NCBI GenBank assembly: GCA_902800005.1
Contig: CADCCP010000003.1
Span: 1-63,453 of the forward strand
Source: an uncultured Ruminococcus sp.
GTDB taxonomy: Bacteria > Bacillota > Clostridia > Oscillospirales > Acutalibacteraceae
Length of the DNA: 63,453 bases
Direction: 5' to 3'
The position numbers and the translations under genes are program-made. Shown one piece after another: positions 1-7,349 of the stretch. The notes under the pieces were generated by a model, which was given only the letters and a program-made list of their open reading frames with translations, searched no databases and had not been told where the DNA came from. Position 1 is the stretch's first letter. Each line of letters opens with the position of its first letter.

Positions 1-98
1 TTTCACCGCCTTTTATTTTAGTATATTATCTCGAACATATAAAAGTCAACTTATCTTTATAACTTTTTATAAAATCCTTTTAACTGTTAAAAGCCCCC
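1..98 (-). promoter_or_regulatory. Left-end promoter region, inverted copy of the right end
   Basis: Read on the minus strand this stretch has a 17-bp palindrome (CTTTTAAC-A-GTTAAAAG), an A/T-rich block, then TTGACTTTTATA and a purine-rich GGCGGTGAAA just before the window edge. It looks like the promoter and ribosome binding site of a gene lying to the left of the window. About 60 bp resemble positions 63357-63416 read on the plus strand. No start codon is visible inside the window. Confidence 0.5.
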
Positions 99-176
99 CA
101 TGTATATATTATAGTATCTTTTGGCGGTATAATTGTTAACAAATTGTGAACAAACGGTATTTTCAACGCAAAAACC

Positions 177-205
177 TGTTAATATATGTATATGTGTGGT
201 ATAAT
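177..205 (+). promoter_or_regulatory. Candidate sigma-A promoter for pncC
   Basis: TGTTAA and TATAAT are separated by 17 bp, 30 bp upstream of the pncC start. The -10 is a perfect match; the -35 is weak. Confidence 0.45.
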
Positions 206-234
206 ATAAACATGATATAAGAAAGGGTGACACG

Positions 235-723
235 ATGGATATACTTTCTTGCGACCTCAATAAAGAGTTTGTTGAAGTCCTCAAAAAAAAGGGACTTAAA
301 GCTGCAACAGCAGAAAGTCTTACAGGGGGGCTTGTTTCAAAGAGGATAACGGAAGTTTCGGGAGCATCACAGATATTTGAATGTGGTGTATGCTCGTACT
401 CCAACAGGATAAAGCATGAACTTTTGAGAGTGCCGACAGAGGTGCTTGAAACGTACACGGAGTACAGCAGTCAGACTGCCGAAGCAATGGCAAACGGTAT
501 CAGACGTTTATCGGGGGCAGACATAGGCATATCTACAACAGGCATGGCAGGTCCTTCCGGTGATAATGTAGGCTTGGTGTATATCGGCATAAGCACCGAA
601 AAACACACTTTTTCAAAAGAACTGCATTTATCGGAGGGCTTGCCCGATGAAAGAGAAAGAATACGTTTTCTTGCTTCGTCTTATGCACTGTACTATGCTT
701 TGAAAGAGATAAAAAATATCTGA
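235..723 (+). CDS. pncC: Nicotinamide-nucleotide amidase, CinA C-terminal family
   Basis: This 162-residue protein matches the stand-alone CinA C-terminal (PncC) family, which deamidates nicotinamide mononucleotide to nicotinate mononucleotide in pyridine nucleotide recycling. The family hallmarks are visible: AAAESLTGG-type motif here as AATAESLTGGL near residues 23-33, the GVCSYSN segment, and GISTTGMAGPSG around residue 100. The length is normal for the single-domain form without the MoCF-like N-terminal half. The ATG is preceded by GAAAGGGTG at good spacing. It stands alone and ends in its own terminator. A second NAD-repair gene (nnr) lies 1.8 kb downstream. Assignment is by motif recognition and is fairly secure. 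Confidence 0.9.
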   Translation: MDILSCDLNKEFVEVLKKKGLKAATAESLTGGLVSKRITEVSGASQIFECGVCSYSNRIKHELLRVPTEVLETYTEYSSQTAEAMANGIRRLSGADIGISTTGMAGPSGDNVGLVYIGISTEKHTFSKELHLSEGLPDERERIRFLASSYALYYALKEIKNI

Positions 724-729
724 ACACCA

Positions 730-762
730 CAGCGGAACAACTATTTGTTCTGCTGTTTTTTT
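730..762 (+). terminator. Rho-independent terminator of pncC
   Basis: Stem arms 730-740 and 745-755 (CAGCGGAACAA with TTGTTCTGCTG, one G-T pair) are followed by seven T residues, seven bases after the pncC stop codon. Confidence 0.85.
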
Positions 763-765
763 ATG

Positions 766-815
766 CAAAAAGCGGAGAGCGGATATAACTCCACTCTCCA
801 CTCTCAACACTCCAC
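766..815 (-). terminator. Terminator of galE built from a 7-bp repeat
   Basis: On the minus strand, directly after galE, heptads of the type AGTGGAG form the 5' arm (791-801) of an 11-bp stem with 772-782, allowing two G-U pairs, followed by TTTTTGCAT. The remaining heptads run to about 815. The repeat thus doubles as an intrinsic terminator. Confidence 0.65.
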
Positions 816-817
816 TC

Positions 818-1828
818 TCACTTTATGCCGTCAGGGTTTTTTGTTTGGAAGTTCCATGTGTCTATGCACATCTTGTCAATGTCATACTGTGCTTTCCAGC
901 CGAGTTCGGTATTTGCCTTTGTTGCATCAGCATAGAATGCGGGAAGATCACCTGCACGTCTGTCGCCTATGACGTAATTAAGTTTCTGACCTGTTGTTTT
1001 CTCGAATGCATTTACTATGTCAAGAACGCTGTAACCCACGCCGTTACCTATGTTATAGGCTTCTATGCCCGTTGTATCGAGTATCTTTGCTACTGCACAC
1101 AAATGTGCTTTTGCAAGGTCTACAACGTGTATGTAATCACGGATACAAGTGCCGTCTTTTGTATCGTAGTCACCGCCGAAGACGGTGAGTTGAGGAAGTT
1201 TTCCTATTGCCACTCTTGAAATATACGGCATGAGATTATTAGGTATACCGTTGGGATCTTCTCCTATAAGACCGCTTTCATGGGCACCTATCGGATTGAA
1301 ATATCTCAAAAGTGATATACTCCATGAATTGTCAGCTTTATATACATCTCCGAGTATCTGTTCAATAAAGTGTTTAGTTCTGCCATAGGGATTGCTAACG
1401 TCACCTGTCGGCATGGTCTCTTTATAGGGAATGGGATTATTGCCGTAAACTGTCGCTGACGAACTGAAAACTATCTTTTTGCAGTTAAATTTCTCCATTA
1501 CCTCAAACAAAACGACACTGCCTGATATATTGTTTTCATAGTAAAAGAGGGGAAGTTTTGCAGATTCACCGACAGCCTTCAAGCCTGCAAAATGTATCAC
1601 AGCATCAGGTCTTGTTTCGGAAAAAGCCTTTTCAAGTCCCTGTCTGTCACGAATGTCACATTCATATCTTGTCAAAGATCTGCCCGTTATCTTTTCCACA
1701 CGATCCAAAACCGCCGGAACACTGTTATAATAGTTGTCCACAACAACGACTTCATAACCTGCATTAAGAAGCTCAACGCAAGTATGGCTTCCGATATAAC
1801 CTGCACCGCCTGTTACGAGAATTTTCAT
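818..1828 (-). CDS. galE: UDP-glucose 4-epimerase
   Basis: GalE interconverts UDP-glucose and UDP-galactose using bound NAD, serving the Leloir pathway and supplying UDP-galactose for surface glycans. The 336-residue protein is a full-length extended short-chain dehydrogenase: the Rossmann motif GGAGYIGS is at residues 7-14, the catalytic SSSATVYG and Y-x3-K (NPYGRTK) lie around residues 122-152, and the C-terminal region carries the conserved GNG and AGRR-like DRRAGD elements. The ATG follows AAAGGAG. The gene is monocistronic with no galK or galT nearby, so the epimerase may serve glycan synthesis as well as galactose use. Identity is very secure. Confidence 0.97.
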   Translation of the reverse strand: MKILVTGGAGYIGSHTCVELLNAGYEVVVVDNYYNSVPAVLDRVEKITGRSLTRYECDIRDRQGLEKAFSETRPDAVIHFAGLKAVGESAKLPLFYYENNISGSVVLFEVMEKFNCKKIVFSSSATVYGNNPIPYKETMPTGDVSNPYGRTKHFIEQILGDVYKADNSWSISLLRYFNPIGAHESGLIGEDPNGIPNNLMPYISRVAIGKLPQLTVFGGDYDTKDGTCIRDYIHVVDLAKAHLCAVAKILDTTGIEAYNIGNGVGYSVLDIVNAFEKTTGQKLNYVIGDRRAGDLPAFYADATKANTELGWKAQYDIDKMCIDTWNFQTKNPDGIK

Positions 1829-1967
1829 ATCAAAAAACTCCTTTTGATTTATTTGGTTATCATAATTTTATTATAAATATCCCTGTTCAATATGTCAAGT
1901 AAAGTTGCAATATAAATATATTTGTGCTAAAATAATAATAAAATATTTTATATGGGGGTGTTCCGAT

Positions 1968-2531
1968 TTGGACAAAACGAAAATAAGCAGATTCTTGAGC
2001 AAATTGTTACGCCATAAACCCGAACTCATAGGCTTGCATATCGAAAAATACGGTGCATGGGCGGATATTGATGAGCTTATAGAAAAAGTGAACGGAAATT
2101 CAAAATTCAGCATAGACCGTGAACTTCTTGAAGAGATCGTCCGTGAAGATGAAAAACAGCGTTATAAAATAAGTGATGACGGGAAAAAAATCCGTGCCAG
2201 TCAGGGACATTCCATTGATGTCATAATTGACATGGAGATGAAAGAACCGCCCGAACTTCTTTTTCACGGAACGGCTGACACGAATGTCCGCTCCATTCTT
2301 GAAAAAGGCATTATGCACGGCGAAAGACTGTATGTACACTTGTCAAAGGATACACAGACAGCTTTGAAAGTCGGTGCAAGGCATGGAAAACCTGTAATAT
2401 TCAACGTCAGGGCAGGAGATATGTATAAAGACGGTCATATATTTTATTTGTCGGAGAATGGTATATGGCTTACAAAGTTCGTTCCGAAAGAGTATATTGA
2501 ATTGAGGTGGATAAAAAATGATAGTCGTTGA
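1968..2531 (+). CDS. kptA: RNA 2'-phosphotransferase, KptA/Tpt1 family
   Basis: KptA/Tpt1 enzymes move a 2'-phosphate from RNA to NAD. In bacteria the role is unclear because there is no tRNA splicing; RNA repair or removal of 2'-phosphate or ADP-ribose from nucleic acid are the ideas in the literature. I place the start at the TTG at 1968, because GGGGGTG lies at proper spacing and the encoded start DKTKISRFLSKLLRHKPE is the family's usual N terminus; the reading frame is open 21 codons further upstream, but that stretch is A/T-rich non-coding sequence. The winged-helix-like N domain (about 1-75) is followed by the catalytic domain with LFHGT (about residue 98) and the conserved RHGKPVIF. 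The 187-residue length is normal. It overlaps nnr by 14 bp, so the two NAD-linked genes are coupled. Confidence 0.9.
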   Translation: MDKTKISRFLSKLLRHKPELIGLHIEKYGAWADIDELIEKVNGNSKFSIDRELLEEIVREDEKQRYKISDDGKKIRASQGHSIDVIIDMEMKEPPELLFHGTADTNVRSILEKGIMHGERLYVHLSKDTQTALKVGARHGKPVIFNVRAGDMYKDGHIFYLSENGIWLTKFVPKEYIELRWIKNDSR

Positions 2532-4035
2532 AAGTCATGAGATCAGAAATATAGAGAACCTTGCCGCAAACAGCGGCATATCGATGTCAACGCTCATGGA
2601 AAATGCAGGAAAAAATGTGGCAGACTTTGCAGAAAAGCTGATAAGAAAAGATGATCTGCAAAATGTATGTATCCTATGCGGTACAGGCAATAATGGCGGT
2701 GACGGATTCGTTGCAGCAGGGCTTCTTGTCGGCAAGTGCAATGTCACAGTCGTCATGGCAGACGGTCTTCCCCGTTCCCTGCTCGCCTCCAACTATTTCA
2801 GTACACTTCCGCATGGTGTGATAATGTATGAGTTCAGCGAAAACAGAAATGCCTCTGTTCAAGCTATCCGAAATGCTGATATTATAATAGATGCCATATA
2901 CGGCACGGGCTTCAACGGCACTCTCAAACCCAATGTCGAGGAAGTCATAAGCCTGTGTAATGCCAATAAAAAAGCCGTTAAAATAGCGGTAGACGTACCA
3001 AGCGGCATAATATGCGACAGCGGCAGTGTGATCTCCGAGTGCTTCCATGCAGACCATACTCTGTCATTCACGGCATTAAAACCCCTGCACGTTCTCTATC
3101 CGTCAATGGACTACTGCGGAAAAGTGACTGTCTGTGATGTGGGCATACCCAAAAATATCCTTGACTCCTGCACATACATCATGGAAACTACCGACTCATT
3201 TATAAAAAGGAATCCCCTGAGAAAAAGAAAAAAGTCTGCCCATAAAGGTACAAACGGCACTCTTCTGGCAATATGCGGAAGCTACGGCATGGCAGGAGCA
3301 GCAATGCTTGCAGGTGAAGCTGCTCTGCGTACAGGTGTGGGACTTCTGAGAATGGCAGTGCCACGTTCCATATACAGTATAGCTGCTCCCAAACTCGTTG
3401 AAAGTGTGTTCGTGCCGCTTGAGCAGAATCCCGACGGTACTATAAGTGCAAGAGAATATCCCAAATTGATGTATGAGTGTGCGGAGAATGCCGGTGCAGT
3501 GCTGATAGGCTGCGGGATAGGCGTTACAAACGATACCAAGCAGATCGTTTCCATACTCATACAAAATTCTACCAAGCCTATGGTCGTAGATGCAGATGCC
3601 CTTAACTGTATCTGTCAGAATCCCGATATTCTCAGACTTGCCACATCGCCTGTCATAATCACTCCCCATCCGAGAGAAATGGCAAGGCTTATTGACAGCG
3701 ATGTGCCGACTATTCAGGCTTACAGATATGACGTTGCAAAAGACTTTGCAATGGAGTACCGTGTCACAGTAGTCCTGAAGGGTGCAAATACCATAATAGC
3801 CACTCCCGAAGGAAAGATATACGTCAACCTCACCGGCAACAACGGCATGGCAAAAGGCGGCAGCGGTGATGTGCTTTCAGGCATGATGTCCTCACTTCTC
3901 GCACAGGGACTCAGCACCGAACAAGCCGCTGTTTATGCAGTCTACTATCACGGACTTGCAGGTGACAGATGTCGTGAAGTCATGTCCGCAAGAACAATGC
4001 TTCCGTCCGACCTCATCAAAGAAATAGACTTTTAA
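2518..4035 (+). CDS. nnr: Bifunctional NAD(P)H-hydrate repair enzyme Nnr
   Basis: This 505-residue protein joins an NAD(P)HX epimerase (NnrE, roughly 1-215) to an ADP-dependent NAD(P)HX dehydratase (NnrD, roughly 230-505). Together they restore damaged hydrated NADH and NADPH. Visible marks are the epimerase CGTGNNGGDG near residue 58 and DAIYGTGF near 125, and in the second half the kinase-like VLKGANTIIA and NGMAKGGSGDVLSG near the C terminus, which bind ADP/ATP. The start ATG lies inside the end of kptA, implying translational coupling. In many Firmicutes nnr sits beside acpS or alr; here the partner is kptA, another NAD-consuming enzyme. Confidence 0.95.
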   Translation: MIVVESHEIRNIENLAANSGISMSTLMENAGKNVADFAEKLIRKDDLQNVCILCGTGNNGGDGFVAAGLLVGKCNVTVVMADGLPRSLLASNYFSTLPHGVIMYEFSENRNASVQAIRNADIIIDAIYGTGFNGTLKPNVEEVISLCNANKKAVKIAVDVPSGIICDSGSVISECFHADHTLSFTALKPLHVLYPSMDYCGKVTVCDVGIPKNILDSCTYIMETTDSFIKRNPLRKRKKSAHKGTNGTLLAICGSYGMAGAAMLAGEAALRTGVGLLRMAVPRSIYSIAAPKLVESVFVPLEQNPDGTISAREYPKLMYECAENAGAVLIGCGIGVTNDTKQIVSILIQNSTKPMVVDADALNCICQNPDILRLATSPVIITPHPREMARLIDSDVPTIQAYRYDVAKDFAMEYRVTVVLKGANTIIATPEGKIYVNLTGNNGMAKGGSGDVLSGMMSSLLAQGLSTEQAAVYAVYYHGLAGDRCREVMSARTMLPSDLIKEIDF

Positions 4036-4040
4036 AATAG

Positions 4041-4071
4041 AGTGGAGTTTGGAGAGTGGAGAGTGGAGTTA
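4041..4071. repeat. 7-bp-period repeat, AGTGGAG flavour
   Basis: Just after nnr, three to four heptads of the AGTGGAG type follow each other. The same unit occurs at 791-815 and 26806-26878. Confidence 0.7.
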
Positions 4072-4110
4072 CTTTTCATCTCCAACTTCATTTACAATTA
4101 GAATAAAAAA

Positions 4111-4143
4111 AGACGAACTGTTTTTAAACAGTTCGTTTTTTTT
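4111..4143. terminator. Terminator of kptA-nnr
   Basis: Arms 4114-4123 and 4126-4135 (CGAACTGTTT / AAACAGTTCG) precede eight T residues. An A-run on the left makes it potentially bidirectional. Confidence 0.85.
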
Positions 4144-4156
4144 ATGCTCAAATATG

Positions 4157-4415
4157 CCCCAATGGGAAAGGCAGATAAAATGAGGAATGATGAATTAGGA
4201 ATTAGGAATGAAAAGCAGAAGTTCCGGAAACATAATTCCACATTCCTCACTCCTCATTTCTCATTTCAAATCCCCTATGGGAAAGGCAGATAAAATGAGG
4301 AATGATGAATTAGGAATTAGGAATGAAAAGCAGAAGTTGCGGAAACATAATTCCACATTCCTCACTCCTCATTTCTCATTTCAAATCCCCTATGGGAAAG
4401 GCAGATAAAATGAGG
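4157..4415. repeat. 115-bp tandem repeat, 2.2 copies, with 7-bp substructure
   Basis: The anchor GGGAAAGGCAGATAAAATGA occurs at about 4164, 4279 and 4394, giving a period of 115 bp. The first two copies are complete and differ by few bases (for example TTCCGG versus TTGCGG); the third is cut off after about 20 bp. Each copy has a left arm of heptads (GAATTAG/GAATGAT type) and a right arm that is their approximate reverse complement (CATTCCT, CATTTCT), so each could fold into a long hairpin. This fills the 390-bp gap between nnr and the next gene; nothing in it looks protein-coding. Confidence 0.85.
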
Positions 4416-4427
4416 ATCGACTAAATT

Positions 4428-4781
4428 TTATATAAACATGACCACCGACCAGCATAACCAGAATATATGGAATACATTTATCACGGCATAGTAGGATAGA
4501 AGTATATACAAAAAGGCTTTGACAGGCTTTTCTGTTTTCGGGGGGCTGACGGACAGGCGAATATGAAGATATGTCAGAAGCATCAAAGGCACTACGCATT
4601 TCAGGGCAAATCCGTTCATGCCTTTTATATCCAGACTGAGAAGCGGATTAGCTTCAATGAAAAGTCCGCTTGATATGAGTACCAGCGTGAAAAGATAGTC
4701 AAATATATTCAGAAGATATATTGCAAGAAGTATTCCGTCAAACTTGTTTTTTGTCACAAGCGATACAAGTGTTTTTTTCAT
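4428..4781 (-). CDS. DUF5658-like small membrane protein
   Basis: I take the ATG at 4781 (MKKTLVSLV), which has GGAAAGAGA upstream, giving 117 residues. The protein has three or four hydrophobic segments. The second, containing NIFDYLFT, followed by a segment with EANPLLSL, fits the DUF5658 pattern (an LNxxDxxxT helix and an ExNP turn), a family of small bacterial membrane proteins with no known function. It is divergent from lysA, with about 100 bp between the starts. I can propose no role beyond a membrane location. Confidence 0.7.
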   Translation of the reverse strand: MKKTLVSLVTKNKFDGILLAIYLLNIFDYLFTLVLISSGLFIEANPLLSLDIKGMNGFALKCVVPLMLLTYLHIRLSVSPPKTEKPVKAFLYILLSYYAVINVFHIFWLCWSVVMFI

Positions 4782-4819
4782 AAAATTCTCTTTCCGCAAT
4801 AAAAATTGCTGTAAAAATA

Positions 4820-4849
4820 TTGACAAATCATTTGTATTTGTTGTAGAAT
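4820..4849 (+). promoter_or_regulatory. Sigma-A promoter of lysA
   Basis: TTGACA and TAGAAT are separated by 18 bp, ending 34 bp upstream of the lysA start. Confidence 0.7.
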
Positions 4850-4883
4850 AAGTGTGTATTTTTTTATTTTCGGAGGGTTCAAG

Positions 4884-6140
4884 ATGTCAAAAATACCGTT
4901 TATTTCAAAAGAAAAAGCAGAAGAAATTATCAGTAAATTCCCTACACCTTTTCATATATACGATGAAAAAGGCATTCGTGAAAATGCAAGAAAACTTAAA
5001 CAGGCTTTCTCATGGAACAAGGGTTTTAAAGAGTTCTTTGCAGTGAAGGCTACTCCTAATCCCACTATCCTCAAAATACTCAAGGAAGAGGGCTGCGGTA
5101 CAGACTGCTCCTCATACTCTGAACTGCTCATGAGCAAAAAGTGCGGATTCAAAAATCCTGAGATAATGTTCTCCTCAAATGACACTCCTTTTGAGGAATT
5201 TCAGTATGCCAATGAGATAGGTGCAATAATCAATCTTGATGATATTACGCATATTGATATGCTCAAAGAAGCCTGCGGTATTCCCGAAACTATCTGCTGC
5301 CGTTTCAATCCCGGCGGAAAGTTCTCCATATCGACTACTATCATGGACAATCCCGGTGATGCAAAGTACGGCATGACGAGAGAACAGATAAAAGAAGCAT
5401 TCATTCGCCTGAAAGAGCTTGGTGCAAAGAATTTCGGAATACATTCCTTCCTTGCAAGCAACACTGTTTCCAATGAGTATTATCCCACACTTGCAGGTAT
5501 TTTATTCAAACTTGCCGTTGAACTTAAAGAAGAAACGGGAGTTGACATTAAATTCATCAACCTGTCAGGCGGTGTAGGCGTTCCGTATACTCCCGATAAA
5601 GAACCCAATGACATACTTGTCATTGGTGAGGGCGTTAAAAAAGTATTTGATGAGATATTAGTGCCTGCCGGAATGGGAGATGTAAGCATCTACACGGAAC
5701 TCGGCAGATTCATGCTTGCTCCCTACGGTCATCTTGTCACGACCGCTATCCATGAAAAACATATATATAAAGAATATATCGGTGTAGATGCGTGTGCAGT
5801 GAATCTTATGCGTCCTGCCATGTACGGTGCATATCATCATATAACTGTGCTTGGAAAGGAAAATGCTCCCTGCGATCACGTTTATGATGTGACAGGCTCT
5901 CTGTGTGAAAACAACGATAAATTTGCCATTGACAGGAAGCTCCCTAAAATAGACATCGGTGACATTCTTGTTATACACGACACAGGTGCACACGGTTTTG
6001 CAATGGGATATAATTACAATGGTAAATTAAAATCTGCCGAACTTCTCCTGAGAGAAGACGGAAGTGTAGTTGAGATACGCCGTGCCGAAACTGTTGATGA
6101 CTACTTTGCTACTCTTGACAACTACTGGAATGTGATTTGA
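4884..6140 (+). CDS. lysA: Diaminopimelate decarboxylase
   Basis: LysA decarboxylates meso-diaminopimelate to lysine with pyridoxal phosphate, the last step of lysine synthesis. The start chosen is ATG 4884 (MSKIPFISKEKA), preceded by GGAGGG; a more upstream ATG lies inside the ribosome-binding region. The 418-residue protein shows the fold-III alanine-racemase barrel: FFAVKATPN with the PLP lysine near residue 56, the glycine-rich LSGGVGVPY, the YTELGRF segment, and VTGSLCENNDKFA containing the catalytic cysteine. The HSFLASN and CENND variants depart from the textbook HIGSQ and CESGD, as in the divergent clostridial branch. Its substrate would come from DapF, here fused to CarB at 28.9 kb. 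Confidence 0.9.
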   Translation: MSKIPFISKEKAEEIISKFPTPFHIYDEKGIRENARKLKQAFSWNKGFKEFFAVKATPNPTILKILKEEGCGTDCSSYSELLMSKKCGFKNPEIMFSSNDTPFEEFQYANEIGAIINLDDITHIDMLKEACGIPETICCRFNPGGKFSISTTIMDNPGDAKYGMTREQIKEAFIRLKELGAKNFGIHSFLASNTVSNEYYPTLAGILFKLAVELKEETGVDIKFINLSGGVGVPYTPDKEPNDILVIGEGVKKVFDEILVPAGMGDVSIYTELGRFMLAPYGHLVTTAIHEKHIYKEYIGVDACAVNLMRPAMYGAYHHITVLGKENAPCDHVYDVTGSLCENNDKFAIDRKLPKIDIGDILVIHDTGAHGFAMGYNYNGKLKSAELLLREDGSVVEIRRAETVDDYFATLDNYWNVI

Positions 6141-6146
6141 TCAAAA

Positions 6147-6557
6147 ATGAAAGCGACAGTCAATAAAATCAAATGGATAATTTTGATATTGGCGATACTT
6201 ACAGCAGTATATCCGCCGATATATTTCATGTGCAGTGAGAAAGTTGAAGGAACTGTAATCGGTGCCGATTATATAGATGAACCCAAAACAGTTGTCATTG
6301 AATACTATTTCGACAATCAGAGATATACAATTACCGAACAGGATACAGGTTATCAATATGACCATAAAATGACTGTCGGTGAAAAAACAGATGTATATTG
6401 CCTGCGTTTCATGCCGTCATTTGCCGATACTCCGGGATTTATATGGACTGTTTACTGGCTGACGGGGATTTTGGGAGTTGTTTTTATTATTTTCATGTTT
6501 ACTCCGAAGATAGCTTCAAAAATTCCCCGTGATATGACCGCAAAGAAAACAGAATAG
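6147..6557 (+). CDS. DUF3592-type membrane protein
   Basis: This 136-residue protein begins six bases after the lysA stop and has no strong ribosome binding site, so translation by coupling to lysA is likely. An N-terminal membrane helix (about 8-28) and a C-terminal one (about 93-117) bracket an extracytoplasmic beta-rich domain with EGTVIGADY and the VGEKTDVYCL segment. The layout of helix, soluble strand-rich domain, helix fits DUF3592. Function unknown; linkage to lysA may be only transcriptional. Confidence 0.7.
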   Translation: MKATVNKIKWIILILAILTAVYPPIYFMCSEKVEGTVIGADYIDEPKTVVIEYYFDNQRYTITEQDTGYQYDHKMTVGEKTDVYCLRFMPSFADTPGFIWTVYWLTGILGVVFIIFMFTPKIASKIPRDMTAKKTE

Positions 6558-6924
6558 AATTTTATAAACTATAAATGAGCAAATCCAAAGTTTTTCGTGA
6601 AACTGCACAAATACCGGAAAGTCCTGACCTCTCCTTAACAAGGCATGAAAACGGCTTACGCCGTTTTAGGTCACAGGTTTGTTTGAATTCCACAAAAATG
6701 TGAATAACACGAAAAAGCAGGCTTGCCTCCCCTGAAAGCAGCGAGCCGCTGTCCCAGTACGGTGGCATTTCGTCACGCAAGTGACGAAATGACGGAGGGG
6801 GCTGGGAGGATAGATATATCGGGAATATCAAAAATTTATGTAGTGCAATTCTGTCGAACTCACGTTAACTTAAAGGGCAAGGAAATTTCTCCCTGTACGT
6901 TTGTCATTGAAAAACAAAACATAA
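6558..6924. other. Intergenic region with hairpins, no gene seen
   Basis: No reading frame here has a ribosome binding site or family resemblance. It contains two perfect hairpins: 6648-6667 (AAAACGGC/GCCGTTTT) and 6766-6791 (11-bp arms CATTTCGTCAC/GTGACGAAATG with a GCAA loop). Around the second, CCTCCCC (6726) and GGAGGGGG (6794) face each other, giving a nested structure. The flank at 6850-6880 carries CGAACTCACGTTAACTT. The whole looks like an interspersed non-coding repeat element, possibly a decayed miniature transposon. Confidence 0.5.
6726..6812. repeat. Nested hairpin repeat element
   Basis: Outer C-rich and G-rich borders enclose a perfect 11-bp stem with a tetraloop at 6766-6791. 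Elements of this build (CCTCCC ... hairpin ... GGAGGGGG) recur in many gut Firmicute genomes as far as I know; only one copy lies in this window. Confidence 0.5.
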
Positions 6925-6962
6925 AACACAAGAGGATACAAATTTGTATCCTCTGTTTTTAT
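6925..6962. terminator. Bidirectional terminator
   Basis: A perfect 24-bp palindrome (6931-6954, AGAGGATACAAA and its complement) is flanked by T-rich sequence on both strands. It lies six bases after the stop of the minus-strand gene at 6968. Confidence 0.85.
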
Positions 6963-6967
6963 ATTCA

Positions 6968-7333
6968 TCAACTTATCCAACCGAATTCAAATACCCAAAA
7001 CGATATGACAAACAGACAGAATATTGCAGCAGTAAAGTAGAACTTGGTGCTGAAGTGTTCCTTTCGGAAGAACAGCAGGAAAAAAACAAGATTGTTCAGT
7101 ATCACTCCGCAAAGGTAGATGATAGCAAGGACACCGCCTTTAGCATCGCCTGCATTCTCAAACATGAATATCAACACATACGGAGCTGCAATACCCAATG
7201 CCGTGTTAATGACAGCCTGCGGTATATAGAAATACCATTTGAAAAGTTTTTTTTCAAAGAAGAACTCGCTCGTGCCGACAAACAGGACTGTCAAAACCGC
7301 CACACCCGTCAAGATGTAGAAAAATATATCCAA
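6968..7333 (-). CDS. Four-helix membrane protein of unknown function
   Basis: This 121-residue protein is almost entirely hydrophobic, with four predicted membrane helices at about 3-20, 35-58, 67-88 and 97-117, and a short charged loop (ENAGDAKGG) between helices 2 and 3. The start codon is TTG, with GGGAG nine bases upstream. It begins 16 bp after the YkuD gene and shares its terminator, so it is the second gene of that operon. I do not recognise the family; a helper for envelope work is a guess from context only. Confidence 0.65.
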   Translation of the reverse strand: MDIFFYILTGVAVLTVLFVGTSEFFFEKKLFKWYFYIPQAVINTALGIAAPYVLIFMFENAGDAKGGVLAIIYLCGVILNNLVFFLLFFRKEHFSTKFYFTAAIFCLFVISFWVFEFGWIS

Positions 7334-7349
7334 ATATATCCGCTCCCTT

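Noticed and set aside
4208..4408. A 66-codon open frame inside the 115-bp repeats
   Set aside because: It encodes only the repeat itself, has no ribosome binding site and no family resemblance.
4157..4415. CRISPR array
   Set aside because: The repeats are direct tandem copies without unique spacers and no cas genes are present.
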